Below, one piece after another: positions 35,561-46,280 of a stretch of DNA of 64,000 nucleotides. This stretch comes from Gaeumannomyces sp. JS-464 (Eukaryota > Ascomycota > Sordariomycetes > Magnaporthales > Magnaporthaceae). Made by a program: the position numbers and the translations under genes. The notes below the pieces were generated by a model that made no database searches, had not been told where the DNA came from, and saw only the letters and a list, made by a program, of their open reading frames with translations. The stretch is from assembly GCA_002197995.1 (NCBI GenBank), contig NGZR01000003.1, positions 7,316,001-7,380,000 on the forward strand, given 5' to 3'. How positions within the stretch are numbered: position 1 is the first letter of the stretch; every line of letters starts with the position of its first letter.

Positions 35561-38500
35561 TAATTAAATACTTTTTAAACTTGTATTTTAGCTTATAATT
35601 TAGGATTTTTTCGATTTCGTACTTTTGTTTTAAATCGATTTTTATTAACTCGTCGCTTTTAAAGCCTAGTAGCGTTAATTCGAATAAGGAAATATAAAAA
35701 ACCGGGCGGGATTTTATAATCGGTAATAATTGGAGTTTGTAATTTACGTTCGAAACCTTTTTTAATATTTTAAAAGGTTTTAGTTTTTATAATTTAATTT
35801 ATCGTTTAATCGTTTCGTTTTAATATTTCGTCGAAAAAAATAAACGTTATTCCTTTTTTTAAAAGTTGGTTTTTCGATTTTTTTTTGTTTATTTAAATAG
35901 TTATGCGGTGTCGTAGCTTTTTTAGCTTTGTTTAAAAGTGTTTATGCAATTTAGTAAGCTTTGTTACTTATATTTCCGCTATTAAAACATACTTTTTTAT
36001 TTTAAGTTTTTTATACGCTGTAAACGTAAAGCCGTAATTCGTATAAAACGGTATAATTTTTATGCTTTTATAAATTAAATTATTATAAGTGTTATAGTTC
36101 CGTGCTAGTGGCACGGGTTATAGGCTTAAAGGTTACTTTTAAACCGTTTTGTTACCTATATAACGAAAGCCAATTTTCGAAAAGGAAACTGCTTTTTCTT
36201 TCCTTTTTTTTCATTTTATAACATAACATTACTTCGGCATTTACTAGCCACCACTTATTAGCTTAGCTTATTATAATAAGCGAATTAAACTATAAAAAGT
36301 AATTATACCTAGTCGTTTTATTTATAATTAATATAGTAACGTAAATACTGCTTTATAGTTTAATTCGTCCGTTTTATTTATTTATTTATTTAAAAATGGT
36401 AAGTTATAAATAAAAAGTATTTCGCTTTTAGCTTACTCGTAAGTTTTTTCCAAAACTTGCTTATAAATAGCTTGTTTTTATCCGTAATTAAGCTGTTCGG
36501 CGTACCGTATTTCGCTATTACGTGCTTAATAAAAACGTACGATAGCTTCGTAACGTCGCTGCTTTTTTATATGGTAAAAACAAAGCGTTTTTGGTAAGCT
36601 TATTTACTATTACTAATATATTATCGTATTTAACTCCCGTTATCGGCTTTTTAAATTAAAAAAATTTAATAACGAAATTTATAGTAACTTTTTACTATAC
36701 TTCGCTTAATATTAGCAATGGTTGTAAAAACTTATAAAGCTTATACCTATTGGCTTTATTTTTAACGCAGCTTTCGCAATTCTTTACTACGTCCTATATT
36801 TTAGCTCGAGTTTTTACAAACCCGTAATATTATTATAACCGTTTTTACGTTTTAATTACGCTTTAATAGCTATATACTAATTGGTTATAAATTTGTTAAA
36901 TTTTTTTTAAAGTTTAAACTTTTTTTACTGGACCGTTTTAATAAGCATTTTTTATGCCGGGATTAAAAATCCGTTTGGCTTTTCCGCTAGGATTACTCGT
37001 GTTTTTTTAGGTATTATAATTTAATAATCCGGTCGTTAGCTTAAAACGTTCGCCCGGCCGTTTTCCGACCCTTTCCGGTATTCGATCCGAATATTATAGT
37101 TTTGCAAAAATTCATTTTAATAAACTTATCACTTATTTAAATTTTGCTAATAGTAAAATGTGTTAAGTTTTTATAATTTATATATATTATAACCTAGTAT
37201 TTCGCTTTATAAAAGTGTGGTTACCACTTTTTAAATGCTTGGATAATTGCTAAAAGTTTTTTATCGTAAATTTAGTAATTTAATTTAAGTTTATTTAGCT
37301 TTTGCGAAAAAAACGCGCAAAAGTGCAACCGTTTTTAATCGTTTCGCTATTTAAATTAGCCGCCGATCGCGTAATTCGACGCGTCGATTTTAACCTCGAA
37401 AGGTTTTTTTAAGTTTAAAAATACCAATACTGGTTTTTTTAACACGGCGTTTTATAAACTGCTCGAAAGCTTTTTATTTTTACCTTTTTTAATAAAACTA
37501 ATAGTTATTTTTAATAAAGTTCGTAAATAATATAGCGATTTTGCTATAACCGCGGATAAACCGTTTATAAAAGTTTAAAAATCCTAAAAACCTTTGTACT
37601 TTCGTAACGTTTTTAAATATAAGCTATTTTTTAATTTCCTCGACTTTTTTAAAGTTTATACAAACCTGTTTAAATATAATTACAAACTTTAAAAAAGCGA
37701 CTTTTTGCAAATGCTATTCGCACTTTTCTGGTTTAACGAAAAGCTTTGCGTTAAACAACTTTTAAAGCATTTTATACACGTGCTATTTATATTTTTCCAT
37801 CGTTTTCGAAAAAACCAAAATATCGTCCAAATACGCGAAAATAAAAATATCGAAATATTCGCGTAGCATATGGTTAATTATCTTTTAAAACGTGGCTAAT
37901 GCGTTAATAAACCCGAAGGTTATTATTAAAAATTCGTAGCATTTAAGCTTTATTTTAAAAACTGTAAGCCACTTTTAACCTTTTTTAATCCGTATTAAAC
38001 TATAAGCTTTTTGTAAATTTAAAACCGTAAAATACCGGGCTTTGCCGAGCTTATTTCGCAATTCGTCGATAAAAGGCAAAAAATACCGATTTTTAATCGT
38101 AGTTTCGTTTAATAAGCGGTAATCGATACATATTCGCTTTGTTTTATTTTTCTTTTATTTTTATAAAATTTCGTATTTTATTAAAAAATCGGAAAGTTTA
38201 ATATGTCCTTTTCGTAAGTTTTCTTTTAGTTATTTTTTTAACACTTTTTATTATTAAAAGCTAAATTAATACAGCTTTTGGTATTTAAATTACGTTTTTA
38301 GTTTAAATTTAATTTTTAAATCGAACGGTTTATATTTAAAAAGCACCGTTTTTTAAGTTTTTCCGAAACAATTTCTCGTATTTGTAATATTTTTTTAAAA
38401 TATTCGCGAGCCGTTTTTTAATATTAGTTAAACTATTTTAATCGTTTTCCGTTTTAAATAATCGCGTAACGTGGTTTACCAGTAAGTGGGACAAACCAGC

Positions 38501-40997
38501 GAGTGGGACACGCCACCCTAACCTTTGGACAATTAATTCGCATGCCTACCTAATAACGCTAAAAATCCATTTAAACTACTTAAAACTGTATATATCGGAC
38601 ATTTTTACTTTTTTTAACAAATGCGCGCATTATGTCCGGTTTTGCCGCAAATGCTACATCGCCGACGAGTTATCGGCGCCCTTTTTTCTTAACCCCTATA
38701 ATCGCGCATTTCTTATTGTAATTATCCATTTAGCTTTTACTGGTTTAAAACATTTCGTACTTTTTCGATAGCAAATAACCCTTTAAATCGAACACGTGTT
38801 TTTTTTGGCTTTCCGGCGTTTGCTAAGTGCTTCGTTCGCCTTTTTAAACGTAAACACTTCGGCTTGAAAAAAGGCCACTTTATGCATTATCGCTTTCGTC
38901 CTTTTTGCGATTTGGTTTATAACCGCTAGCATAGGTATCGGAAAATTGCTTTAGTAATTGGTAATCCGAGTTTTAATATGTTCGGATTGCGAAATTGCTT
39001 TTTTAGCTATCCGCGGCGTTTTAAAAGTTTAAAGTTCGGCGTTGTTTAAAAGCTCCCTCGGGAAAGTTAAAGTTCGTAGCTTTACATCCAGCTTTTTTAA
39101 AACCGAATCCGAATTAAAAGGAGCAAAACTAGCTTTTCGAAAGCCTTTTCGGATATTTCCTTTAGTTATAAAGTTAAAAAATGCCGTTTTAAACGCCAAA
39201 AGAATTCGACTTTAGTTACGTGGTTAACGTACAACTTTATTAAGTTTTCGATTTGTTAACCGTACGCTTTTTTTAACGGGTTAAAGCATTTAACGTTAAA
39301 CGGCTAAAAAAAGTAAAACGAATGCGAAGGCATACAAAGCGTAACGATGTTATGTTTTTAGCAATAAAAGCTTAAAATCCGTCGAATAGTAGCTTTCGTA
39401 GCCGTTTAGCATTAACAAACGATAGGACCTTGTAAAATAAGCTGTAATATGTTTATCGAAATGCTAAATCCATTTTAAGCCGAGCTCGTTCGTAATCCAC
39501 CCGTTAAAATTTATTACAATAACTTAATCGCGTAAAAAGCCGGTTTTCGAGTACCAATTAGCTAAATGGTATTGCCTTTTAATAATAATAAAAAAAGGAT
39601 CGCTTAACCGTAATAGTTAACCTTTTAAATAATTATAGCCCATTTTTAATTGCTAAGCTAAACCAGCTTTGTTTTATTACGGCTTTTTAACGTTGTAATA
39701 ACTATAACGGCGGCGATTATGCCTATAAAAAAGCCGGTTTCGTCGAAATTGTAAATGTCGTTATCCTAAATGCTATATTTGTTTACAGTGTTCCGTATAA
39801 AGTCGAATTACGCAAAAACGAGCTTGGGATTTTCGCATTTAGCTTTTTGGTAATCGTACTTTCGAATTTAGCGTATGCCGAGCTTCGAGCGGCGTTTAAC
39901 GAACTTCGCGACCCAGTTAGTCCCGACGGTGCTCGCGTCGCGTTTAGCAAGCAGTTAATTGGCCATATTTTTAACACCAAAAGGCCGAGAAAGGAATGCG
40001 CGAAAATCCAGCTTAAATATGTATTTAATAAGCGCCTTTTTTTCGGAATTTGTTAATTTCCGTAATTTAGGTATAATGTCGCGTCGAGCAGGTTGGCCGT
40101 GTTTTCGACGCGTTAAAGTCGAATTCGCGATCGAGTAGATTTTCGCAGCTTTCCGAATGTTTAATTTTAGGTTAAATCGTAAAGCTTAAAAGGCAAAAAT
40201 TACCCGGCTTTCGTCGTTTTTGTTTAACATTCTGCTTGGTGGAAGAATCGGTTGTTAAAAATAATGTGTCGCGTTATCGCGTCGCGTGTTCCACTCGCTG
40301 GTTTGTTTTATTTACTAGTAAACCACGTTATTCGTTAATATTAAATGTAAAAGTAAATTGCCAAATTTTATTACCGTTATAACCTTTTTTTCGTTGCTTT
40401 TTATGCTTACGGTTTAAAATTTGTAATTAGTAAACCGTTTTAATTATTTGTAGCTTTTTTTATTAAATTTGGCCGGTAGTTTAATTTATCCGTAAATTGT
40501 TTTTTTTAAATTAAAGGATTTCGAAAATTACATTTTTTTTATATCCATTTTGTCCAATATAATAGTAACGTTTTCCTTATTGCGAATGCGTAATATTATT
40601 AGCTATTTTTTTAGTCGATTTATTTTTTATTATAAGCGATAAGTATTTTTTCAACCGTTTTTAATTAATACGGTTAGTATTTCCGTTTTATAAGAATTTT
40701 ATACCGTTTAACCGTTTATAACGATATATAATCGCTTTATATTTTGTAATCGATTATTATTTTAACTTTTTTTTTTAATATTTTATCCGAAATGTTAATA
40801 AGTTATACGGTTAACTCGATTTTATTATTACGAAAGTTTTTATTGGTTTTTCTTTTTTTCCATTTCGTGCTTTTTATTTAGGTAATTTGGCTAATTTTTT
40901 AGTAAAAAAACGAGTACCGCACGTTCGTTTTTTTATCCGGGTTAAACGGCATATACGCCCGCGTAATCCCCAAATGCTAAGCTTTTACCTTTTATAA
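35560..40997 (-). pseudogene. RIPed gypsy pol of A2
   Basis: Read on the minus strand, split by Fot1 copy 4. RT retains an intact YLDD at 37,822-37,833, unlike A1 where this box is lost. The 'AYSLIR'-type block is near 37,990. RNase H and integrase follow through 37,600-36,050 ('INGQIKRTN'-like near 36,360). The chromodomain-like end is near 35,650-35,530. The segment 40,331-40,997 corresponds to 1-480 of A1 plus sequence upstream of it. The copy is non-functional. Confidence 0.82.
38469..40328 (-). mobile_element. Fot1/pogo-type DNA transposon, copy 4
   Basis: This 1860-bp element lies in the pol of A2, with TA at 38,467-38,468 and 40,329-40,330. Its termini begin ACGTGGTTTACCAGTAAGTG and contain a repeated word AGYGAGTGGGACA. 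The minus-strand transposase shows the same blocks as the other copies, with the second catalytic Asp again Asn (LMLNGYES near 39,400). The A1 sequence at the equivalent site is uninterrupted, which confirms the insertion point. Confidence 0.92.
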
Positions 40998-40999
40998 TA

Positions 41000-41428
41000 A
41001 CGTGGTTTACCACCGAAAGGATTAAACCACCAAGTGGATCACCCGCAAATACATACAAAAAATGTTGGTGCACTTTATTTAGTTTACGGTAAAATATTTT
41101 TAAAAACTTAACCAGTAATTATTAAACATATTTTTTACGTAAAAATATTTTTTCCAAATTTTTATTATTACTTTTTTAAGTGAATTCGTACATTATGCAC
41201 AGTATATTACACAGTGTATTACATAATATGCAATTAACTTAAAAGGAGTAATAATAGGAATTAGAAAAAAGCATTTTTATAATAACTATATACTTGTATA
41301 TTACTATATAAATTTTTAGGAAATTTTACTGTAAAGTAAACAAAATGCACGGTTATGCACGAACTGTTTTAATATGCAATTCCAGTTAATCCACTCGGTG
41401 GTTTAATCCTTTCGGTGGTAAACCACGT
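41000..41428 (-). mobile_element. MITE, copy 2 (429 bp)
   Basis: Same element as 27,112-27,539, in reverse orientation, with TA at 40,998-40,999 and 41,429-41,430. It has inverted termini starting ACGTGGTTTACCACCGAAAG. It carries no ORF and is not RIPed. It differs from copy 1 by roughly a dozen substitutions and one base of length by eye. It interrupts the gag-pol region of A2. Confidence 0.92.
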
Positions 41429-41430
41429 TA

Positions 41431-43457
41431 TATGCTTTTTGCATTTTATAATTTCGCATTTTTTTAATCGAATATTTTAGTAATATATAGCATTAAATGC
41501 CGTTCGTTAAGCTTAAAAACTGCGGTAAACCTGCCAATTCGGGCTAATTCCCACCGTGGTAATTAAAATGCCAAACAGGGTTTAACTTTTAACTTACTTT
41601 TTAACTTTTGTAAAAAGAAATCGTATTTAAGCTTAAATCGTAAGTAAAATTTGCACTTTTCGTAAATGCATTTTGCTTAAAAAAGGTACAAATATCCCGG
41701 GTGCTTTATATTAACGCTAAAATGGTTTTTAGGTTTTAGCATAGCTTTGCCCGGTTTGTTTATATTGTTAAACCGGTAGCTAACGTATTTAACTTCTTAT
41801 TAGTTGTTAAACTACGATAAAAGTTAACCGTTATTTCCGTTTACCGGGATGGTATAGCATAACGAGCCATTTGGGTGTTTTAAAACCTTAACGTTTTAAA
41901 AACACTTTAACACGTTAAAAAGTGTAATAGCGCGTTAGTTTTTCTAGCTTGTTTAGCTTTTACGAATTATAAGTATAAAAGTTATACTGTTCGAACTTTT
42001 TACTCGTTTTTAAAACTTGGCCGTTTTAAAGTTTTAACCATTTCGGTTTACTTCGACGTTAATATTAAAAATTTTTAACTTTCGAAAAAGGTGTGTTTAA
42101 TTTAAAAGCTTTTTTTAAGCTTTTTTTTTTAAAAAAAAACGTTTATTAAAGTCGCTTTTTTTTAAGCTTAGCAAAAAACGGCGTCGTTTTTTTCTCCGAA
42201 TTTTTAAGCCCGAAAACGATTTATTACTTTCCTTTACTATCGTATTTAACTTTAATAGTTTTAAGTATAACAATGTTTTGTAATTTCCGAAAGTACTATT
42301 CGATAACCTTTTTATTAAACTGGTATATAGCATACAATTCGTTATAGCAGTACGTTTAGCTAAACGCTGTTTTAAAACACAGTTTTTTTATATTAAGCTT
42401 TTTTACGTTCGTTAAAAGTTCGCTATTTAGCGGTTATTATTTCGCTAAAAGCAATTAACTTTTATATAGCCAATTTAGCCGTATTTAAAACATTTCCCGT
42501 TTTTTAAATTTTGTTTTTGCTTTTTTTACTACCTTTGTTATTAGTAAACGGCTTTCGTATTAAAGTTTATAAAGTTTAAATGCGTTTTATAAGCCGTAAT
42601 AAGTTGCTATTTAGCTTTTTTTAATTAACTTTGTTATTTTATACCGCGTTTTTAAAACCATATCCTTTTTTTCCTATTATCGTTTATACAATTTATCGCT
42701 AATGCGAATTATATTTTAAACGTAATTTGTAAAAAACTTTAAACGGTTTTGCTTTACGAGTTTATTTTTTACGTTTTCGCGCAATCCGTTATAAAAGTGC
42801 AATATTAACGTAGCGTTGTTTTAATTAAGCTTAATATTAATTTGTTAAAAGTCCGTTGCGTATTTGGCTGCAGCTTTTCGCTATTTAAAAGCTAGCAGTT
42901 TTTTTTCGGCGATTTGGGTTTCGTCGATTATTCCGAACACTTTTTCGATTTTTTTTTCGAAAGTTTCGAAATTGGCGAAAATAATTTTGGTAGCTTTTTA
43001 GCTATTTTTATACCTTTTAAAGTAATCGTTTTAAGTCGGTTGGAATTATTTTTTTACTTTGCCGTTTAGCTTGGTAATAACGTAAGCGACTTTTTATTTT
43101 TCGCTTACAAATTACTATTTGTAAAACTTAAAATAGCTTTTACATTCGGTAAAAAACGTTTTAAGTTTACCGTTTTCCTTTTCGTAAACATTTAAAAACG
43201 GGAATTTATACGTTTTAACCTAATAAATGTTTCGAAAAATAGCAATTTCGTAATAAATTGCTTTATTTTGGCTTAACCTTTGGCGATTTCGTTTATAAGT
43301 TTAAAAAGGTTAACCGTATTAGCGGTTTCGTTAAAGTTGTATTTAACACCGTTAAAGGTAAAAATCGTAGTTTTTTCCTTTTTAAGCTTTTTATTACTAC
43401 TCGCTATAACTTATATTATTTTCCTTTTAACGAAGTACTAAACAAAATTAATTAAAA
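41431..43457 (-). pseudogene. RIPed gag and protease region of A2
   Basis: The minus strand at 43,200-42,600 gives a typical gypsy gag ('LKTFFTECKSYFKFY', then 'FETFEKKIEKVFGIIDE' and 'HFYNGLRENVKNKL'). It is followed near 42,451-42,507 by a zinc knuckle now reading NGKCFKYGQIGYIKVNC-like, with Cys and His converted to Tyr. The stretch 41,500-42,100 is the protease region but its catalytic DTG was not located. Gag starts close to the 5' LTR at 43,458. There are many stops. Confidence 0.8.
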
Positions 43458-43906
43458 TATTACAATTAAAGGTTCACTTTTAAAGTAAAGCATTTCGGGG
43501 GTGGAAAAAACAATATCGCTAATGCTAATAAACAAAAAAACACGTAATTTAAAAGGATAATCTAATAGCTTGCCTTAAAAAATGCTTAAAAGCTAACTTA
43601 AGTTAACTAATGCTAAAGCTTTAATCGAAGCTACTTAAAACAAAAAGAAATTTATCCTTTATATATACGCTGCCTTTTGCTTTATGTTAAATTAGATTTG
43701 TAGCTTTGCCATAAATCCGCAGATTTTTTTTGGATTTATTGCTTTGTTACAAATTTACAAATCCCTTTTTGGATTTGTTGCTTTGTTATAAATCCACAAA
43801 TCCTTTTTGGTTTACGTGATTCCACGTAACCGGAGCGGGGCGAAGGCACCACTTTAGGGCCCCCTTTTGCCTTGCTGTTTTAAGGGCCTGTATGCTGGTC
43901 GTAACA
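43458..43906 (-). repeat. 5' LTR of A2 at the edge of the RIPed block
   Basis: 449 bp with ends TATTACAATTAAAG and GTCGTAACA. It is much richer in GC than the partner 3' LTR, especially its right half (43,780-43,906), which still contains GGGGCGAAGG and GGGCCCCC. It is therefore the least mutated part of family A in the window and marks the boundary with the gene-rich side. Confidence 0.88.
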
Positions 43907-44400
43907 TGGCGGTGCTTTTAAACCGCCCGTTTTTAATATTTTTAACAGGGAAAAAACCCGGGCCTTAGCTATCCGCGCTCGATCGCGCTCCTTTTCGCTT
44001 TTAACCCCCTTTATTTTAATGCGTTTTTGCTTTAAAAGCAGCGAAATACAGCAAAGTTAAACCGAAATCCTTCGCGGTAAAAGCGGGGTTGCCGATTAAA
44101 AACGCGTTATTAGGCATGCATAGGCCTATGCAATATGCAGTTGGGGAAGTTACACGTTAATTCGAGGGTATATTAATTCACCGCTAATTTCTATGGGGAA
44201 TTATGTTGCAAAAAAACGACAAGTTGCGGGGAAAACTCTATCCTCAAAGGGCCGATCGAGTGCGTGGCGCTTTTAGCCCGCACAAATATTATATCCGAAA
44301 GCCGACTGCGCCAGCATTTTCTACCACCCTTTTTGCCCTTTAGCATGCGTCTTCTCAACTACCACACTAACGATTTTCCACCGTGGATCGGCAAGCAGCA
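43907..44400. other. Transition from RIPed to gene-rich DNA
   Basis: Base content rises stepwise here. The first 200 bases on the minus strand have a basic reading rich in Lys and Arg that could be the N-terminal part of pogo-2, cut off when A2 inserted at 26,953/43,907. This is a weak inference. From about 44,230 composition is that of ordinary coding DNA. Confidence 0.4.
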
Positions 44401-45628
44401 AAGCAGGTCACCGTCACGGCACAATGTCTCTGCAACGCCCACGTCTACACGGCCTCGGCCCCGGAATCGGCACTACCCTCAAGGCCGTCTGCTGCCACTG
44501 CGACTCGTGCCGGCGCATGACGGGCGGGCTCTACTTTGCCGACACCACCTGACCGCCCTGCATCGGCGACCCCTCGAGCGACGGCGGCGTCGATCTGTCC
44601 GAGCTCAAGCGCTACGACTTTTCCGACAACATCCGCGTCTTTTCCTGCGCCACCTGCTCGTCTTTTCTGTTCTGCAGGGGGTCCGCAAGGAGGACTCGCT
44701 CTGTGTCATGGTTAGCGCCCTTGACGACGGGGTTGATTCTGGCAGGGTGCCTGGCGGACCGCCGGTGGTGTACGATGCGCACATTTTTGTTGGCGACACG
44801 CTGGATGGCGGGCCTCGCGGTTCCTGTGCCATAATGGCGATGGAGGCGCGGTGGTGGCAAGCCGCTGGCGTGGTCGCTCTAACGGTAGATCCGAAGAGCT
44901 GGGCCCCGACTGGCCCGCGTCCGAGGGCTGGACGAGCGCGCCCCGAAGACGAAGGGGGTCGCGCAGAGCAGCGCGGAGCAGGGCCGTCGGCGGCACAGCT
45001 AAGATGCGTCTGCGGCGGCGTCGATTTGGTGGTTCGGAGCCGAGCAGTGGAGCCGGACCAAGCGTCGGAAGCGGAGTTGTCTGCCGTAGAGCCAGACACT
45101 CTCAGGTACAGGGCTGAATTCTGCGCCTGCGACTCGTGCCGGCTGTTCTTTGGCGCGGACCTGACGGCTCGCGCGTGGGTGCCGCTGTCGCACATTGAGT
45201 GTGTGCGCAATACCAGGACGGACGGAAGGTGAAAGCGGCGACACGTTCCCACGAGACCTCGCCGCGCTCAGAGCCGCTGTGGACGACAACGAAGCCGGCG
45301 CGGGAAGGACGGCGGTCTCGGCGCGCTGCGCTACTACAAGAGCTCGCGACACGTGGAGCGCTGCTTTTGCGGCACGTGCTCGGCGTCCGCCTTCCTTGCG
45401 GACAGCAGCAGGCGGCCGGCGTGGTGGGCGTCGGGGTCGGGCTGCTGCAGGACGCGCCGGGGGTGCGGGCGGGCCCTGTCCGAAGGGTTCCTGGCGTGGG
45501 ACAAGGACGGCGGGATCGAGGGCATGGAGGGCGCGCGGGCCGGCGGCTGGCGCTGGAAGTTGCTTTCTGCGGCGGTAGGGGCAGAGAGTGGGCTGCGTGT
45601 CACAGTGTTGACGTGGGGGAGATGGAAT
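44401..45628 (+). pseudogene. Tandem GFA/CENP-V-fold protein, frameshifted pseudogene
   Basis: Two glutathione-dependent formaldehyde-activating-enzyme-like (GFA, DUF636) domains can be pieced together on the plus strand. Domain 1 starts QCLCNAHVYTASAPESALP (44,425 on). It continues one frame back as AVCCHCDSCRRMTGG to CATCSSFLFC (zinc-binding Cys sets), with a TGA at 44,550 where Trp is likely. After SALDDGV...DAHIF, domain 2 has RCVCGGVDLVV (about 45,003) and FCACDSCRLFFGAD (about 45,118-45,159), then ERCFCGTCSASAFL (about 45,355). At least eight reading-frame changes are needed and each can be explained by loss of one base. The longest open frame in the region, from 44,264, is only partly the gene. 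Such proteins are small zinc proteins of unknown substrate in most fungi. This copy cannot make an intact product as sequenced. Confidence 0.78.
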
Positions 45629-45713
45629 AACACAGCTGCGGTTTCGGCCTTTCTATCTGCGTTTTCGCCGCATGGTGCTGGGCCTCCTTGGCGCGGCTGG
45701 TAGCATGTTTCAG

Positions 45714-46280
45714 CTAAAGATGGATATATACACCTGCCATGAGTGGCGTGTCTTTCGCAGCCTGTTTCTGTGCCTGCAGCTCCTCCGGGTTGTAGTTGGG
45801 GGCCCAGCAGTCCTGGACAGCACCGCTAGCCTGTCGGCTCTCCCCGTAATCCCAGTCCGAGGATATGCATCGCGGTAGTAGCACCATATCTACCTTCTCC
45901 GGTTGTCTACGGCTTCTGGTATTCATGTTGTTTGGGTGGCGCGAAGCAAGTCGAGGTGGCCTCGCTATCTGGGGGCGAAGGATCCCGACTGGGTCGGCGG
46001 CGGCGTGGCGGGGGCATCTCGCTCGGGGTGCCGCGATCTGGTTCCGGATCTCGTCGACAAAGTGCCTCATGAAGCTGCTGCCGGGGCGGCTCGGTCTTCG
46101 GTGGCCTCGCCTGGCCGCAGGCGGGCGTTGGGGTGCGGCCCGTTCTGGAGCTCTCAACCTCGCGCTGGATTCGGCCGACGAAGCGGTGGAAGCCCGGCGG
46201 CGCATGAGGCTGTGGTAGATGGAGTCCTCGACGGCGGAGAAGACGCGGAGCGCTGCCAGGAGCTTGAAGAGGTGAGCCAT
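45714..46280 (-). pseudogene. Small unidentified protein, frameshifted pseudogene
   Basis: The minus-strand frame is open for 188 codons from an ATG in good context (AAAAAAATGGC) at 46,280. The sensible protein, however, jumps frames. After LRVFSAVEDSIYHSLMRR it continues one frame back as GFHRFVGRIQREVE, then NGPHPNARLRPGEATED, then returns to SFMRHFVDEIRNQI, and again changes frame. Each jump equals one missing base. The C-terminal part (DWDYGES to PNYNPEEL) is back in the first frame. The pattern looks like a conserved fungal protein that has decayed. I do not recognise a named family. The other possibility is that the open frame is real and the other pieces are coincidental, which I think less likely. 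Confidence 0.5.

Larger units (their letters stand above)
26954..43906 (-). mobile_element. Ty3/gypsy LTR retrotransposon family A, copy A2, full length with nested insertions
   Basis: The two LTRs are direct repeats, 449 bp each after removing a MITE, with inverted TGTTA/TAACA ends. The outer flanks, TAACG at 26,949-26,953 and TGGCG at 43,907-43,911, fit one 5-bp target duplication changed by G-to-A. Between them, on the minus strand, are gag, protease region, pol, chromodomain, tRNA-like segment and antisense ORF. Nested inside are MITE1, retrotransposon B, Fot1 copy 4 and MITE2. Subtracting these leaves about 7.6 kb, a normal size for a gypsy element. The order of insertion shows that A2 is older than B, Fot1-4 and both MITEs. 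Confidence 0.88.

Noticed and set aside
1..40990. Giant inverted repeat (palindrome) between the left and right parts of the block
   Set aside because: The similarity is explained by two oppositely oriented copies of retrotransposon A with separate LTR boundaries and different nested insertions.
44264..45232. 322-codon plus-strand open frame as an intact gene
   Set aside because: Conserved Cys motifs of the GFA fold are spread over all three frames, so this frame covers only parts of the gene and its N-terminal 100 residues are Arg/His-rich shadow.
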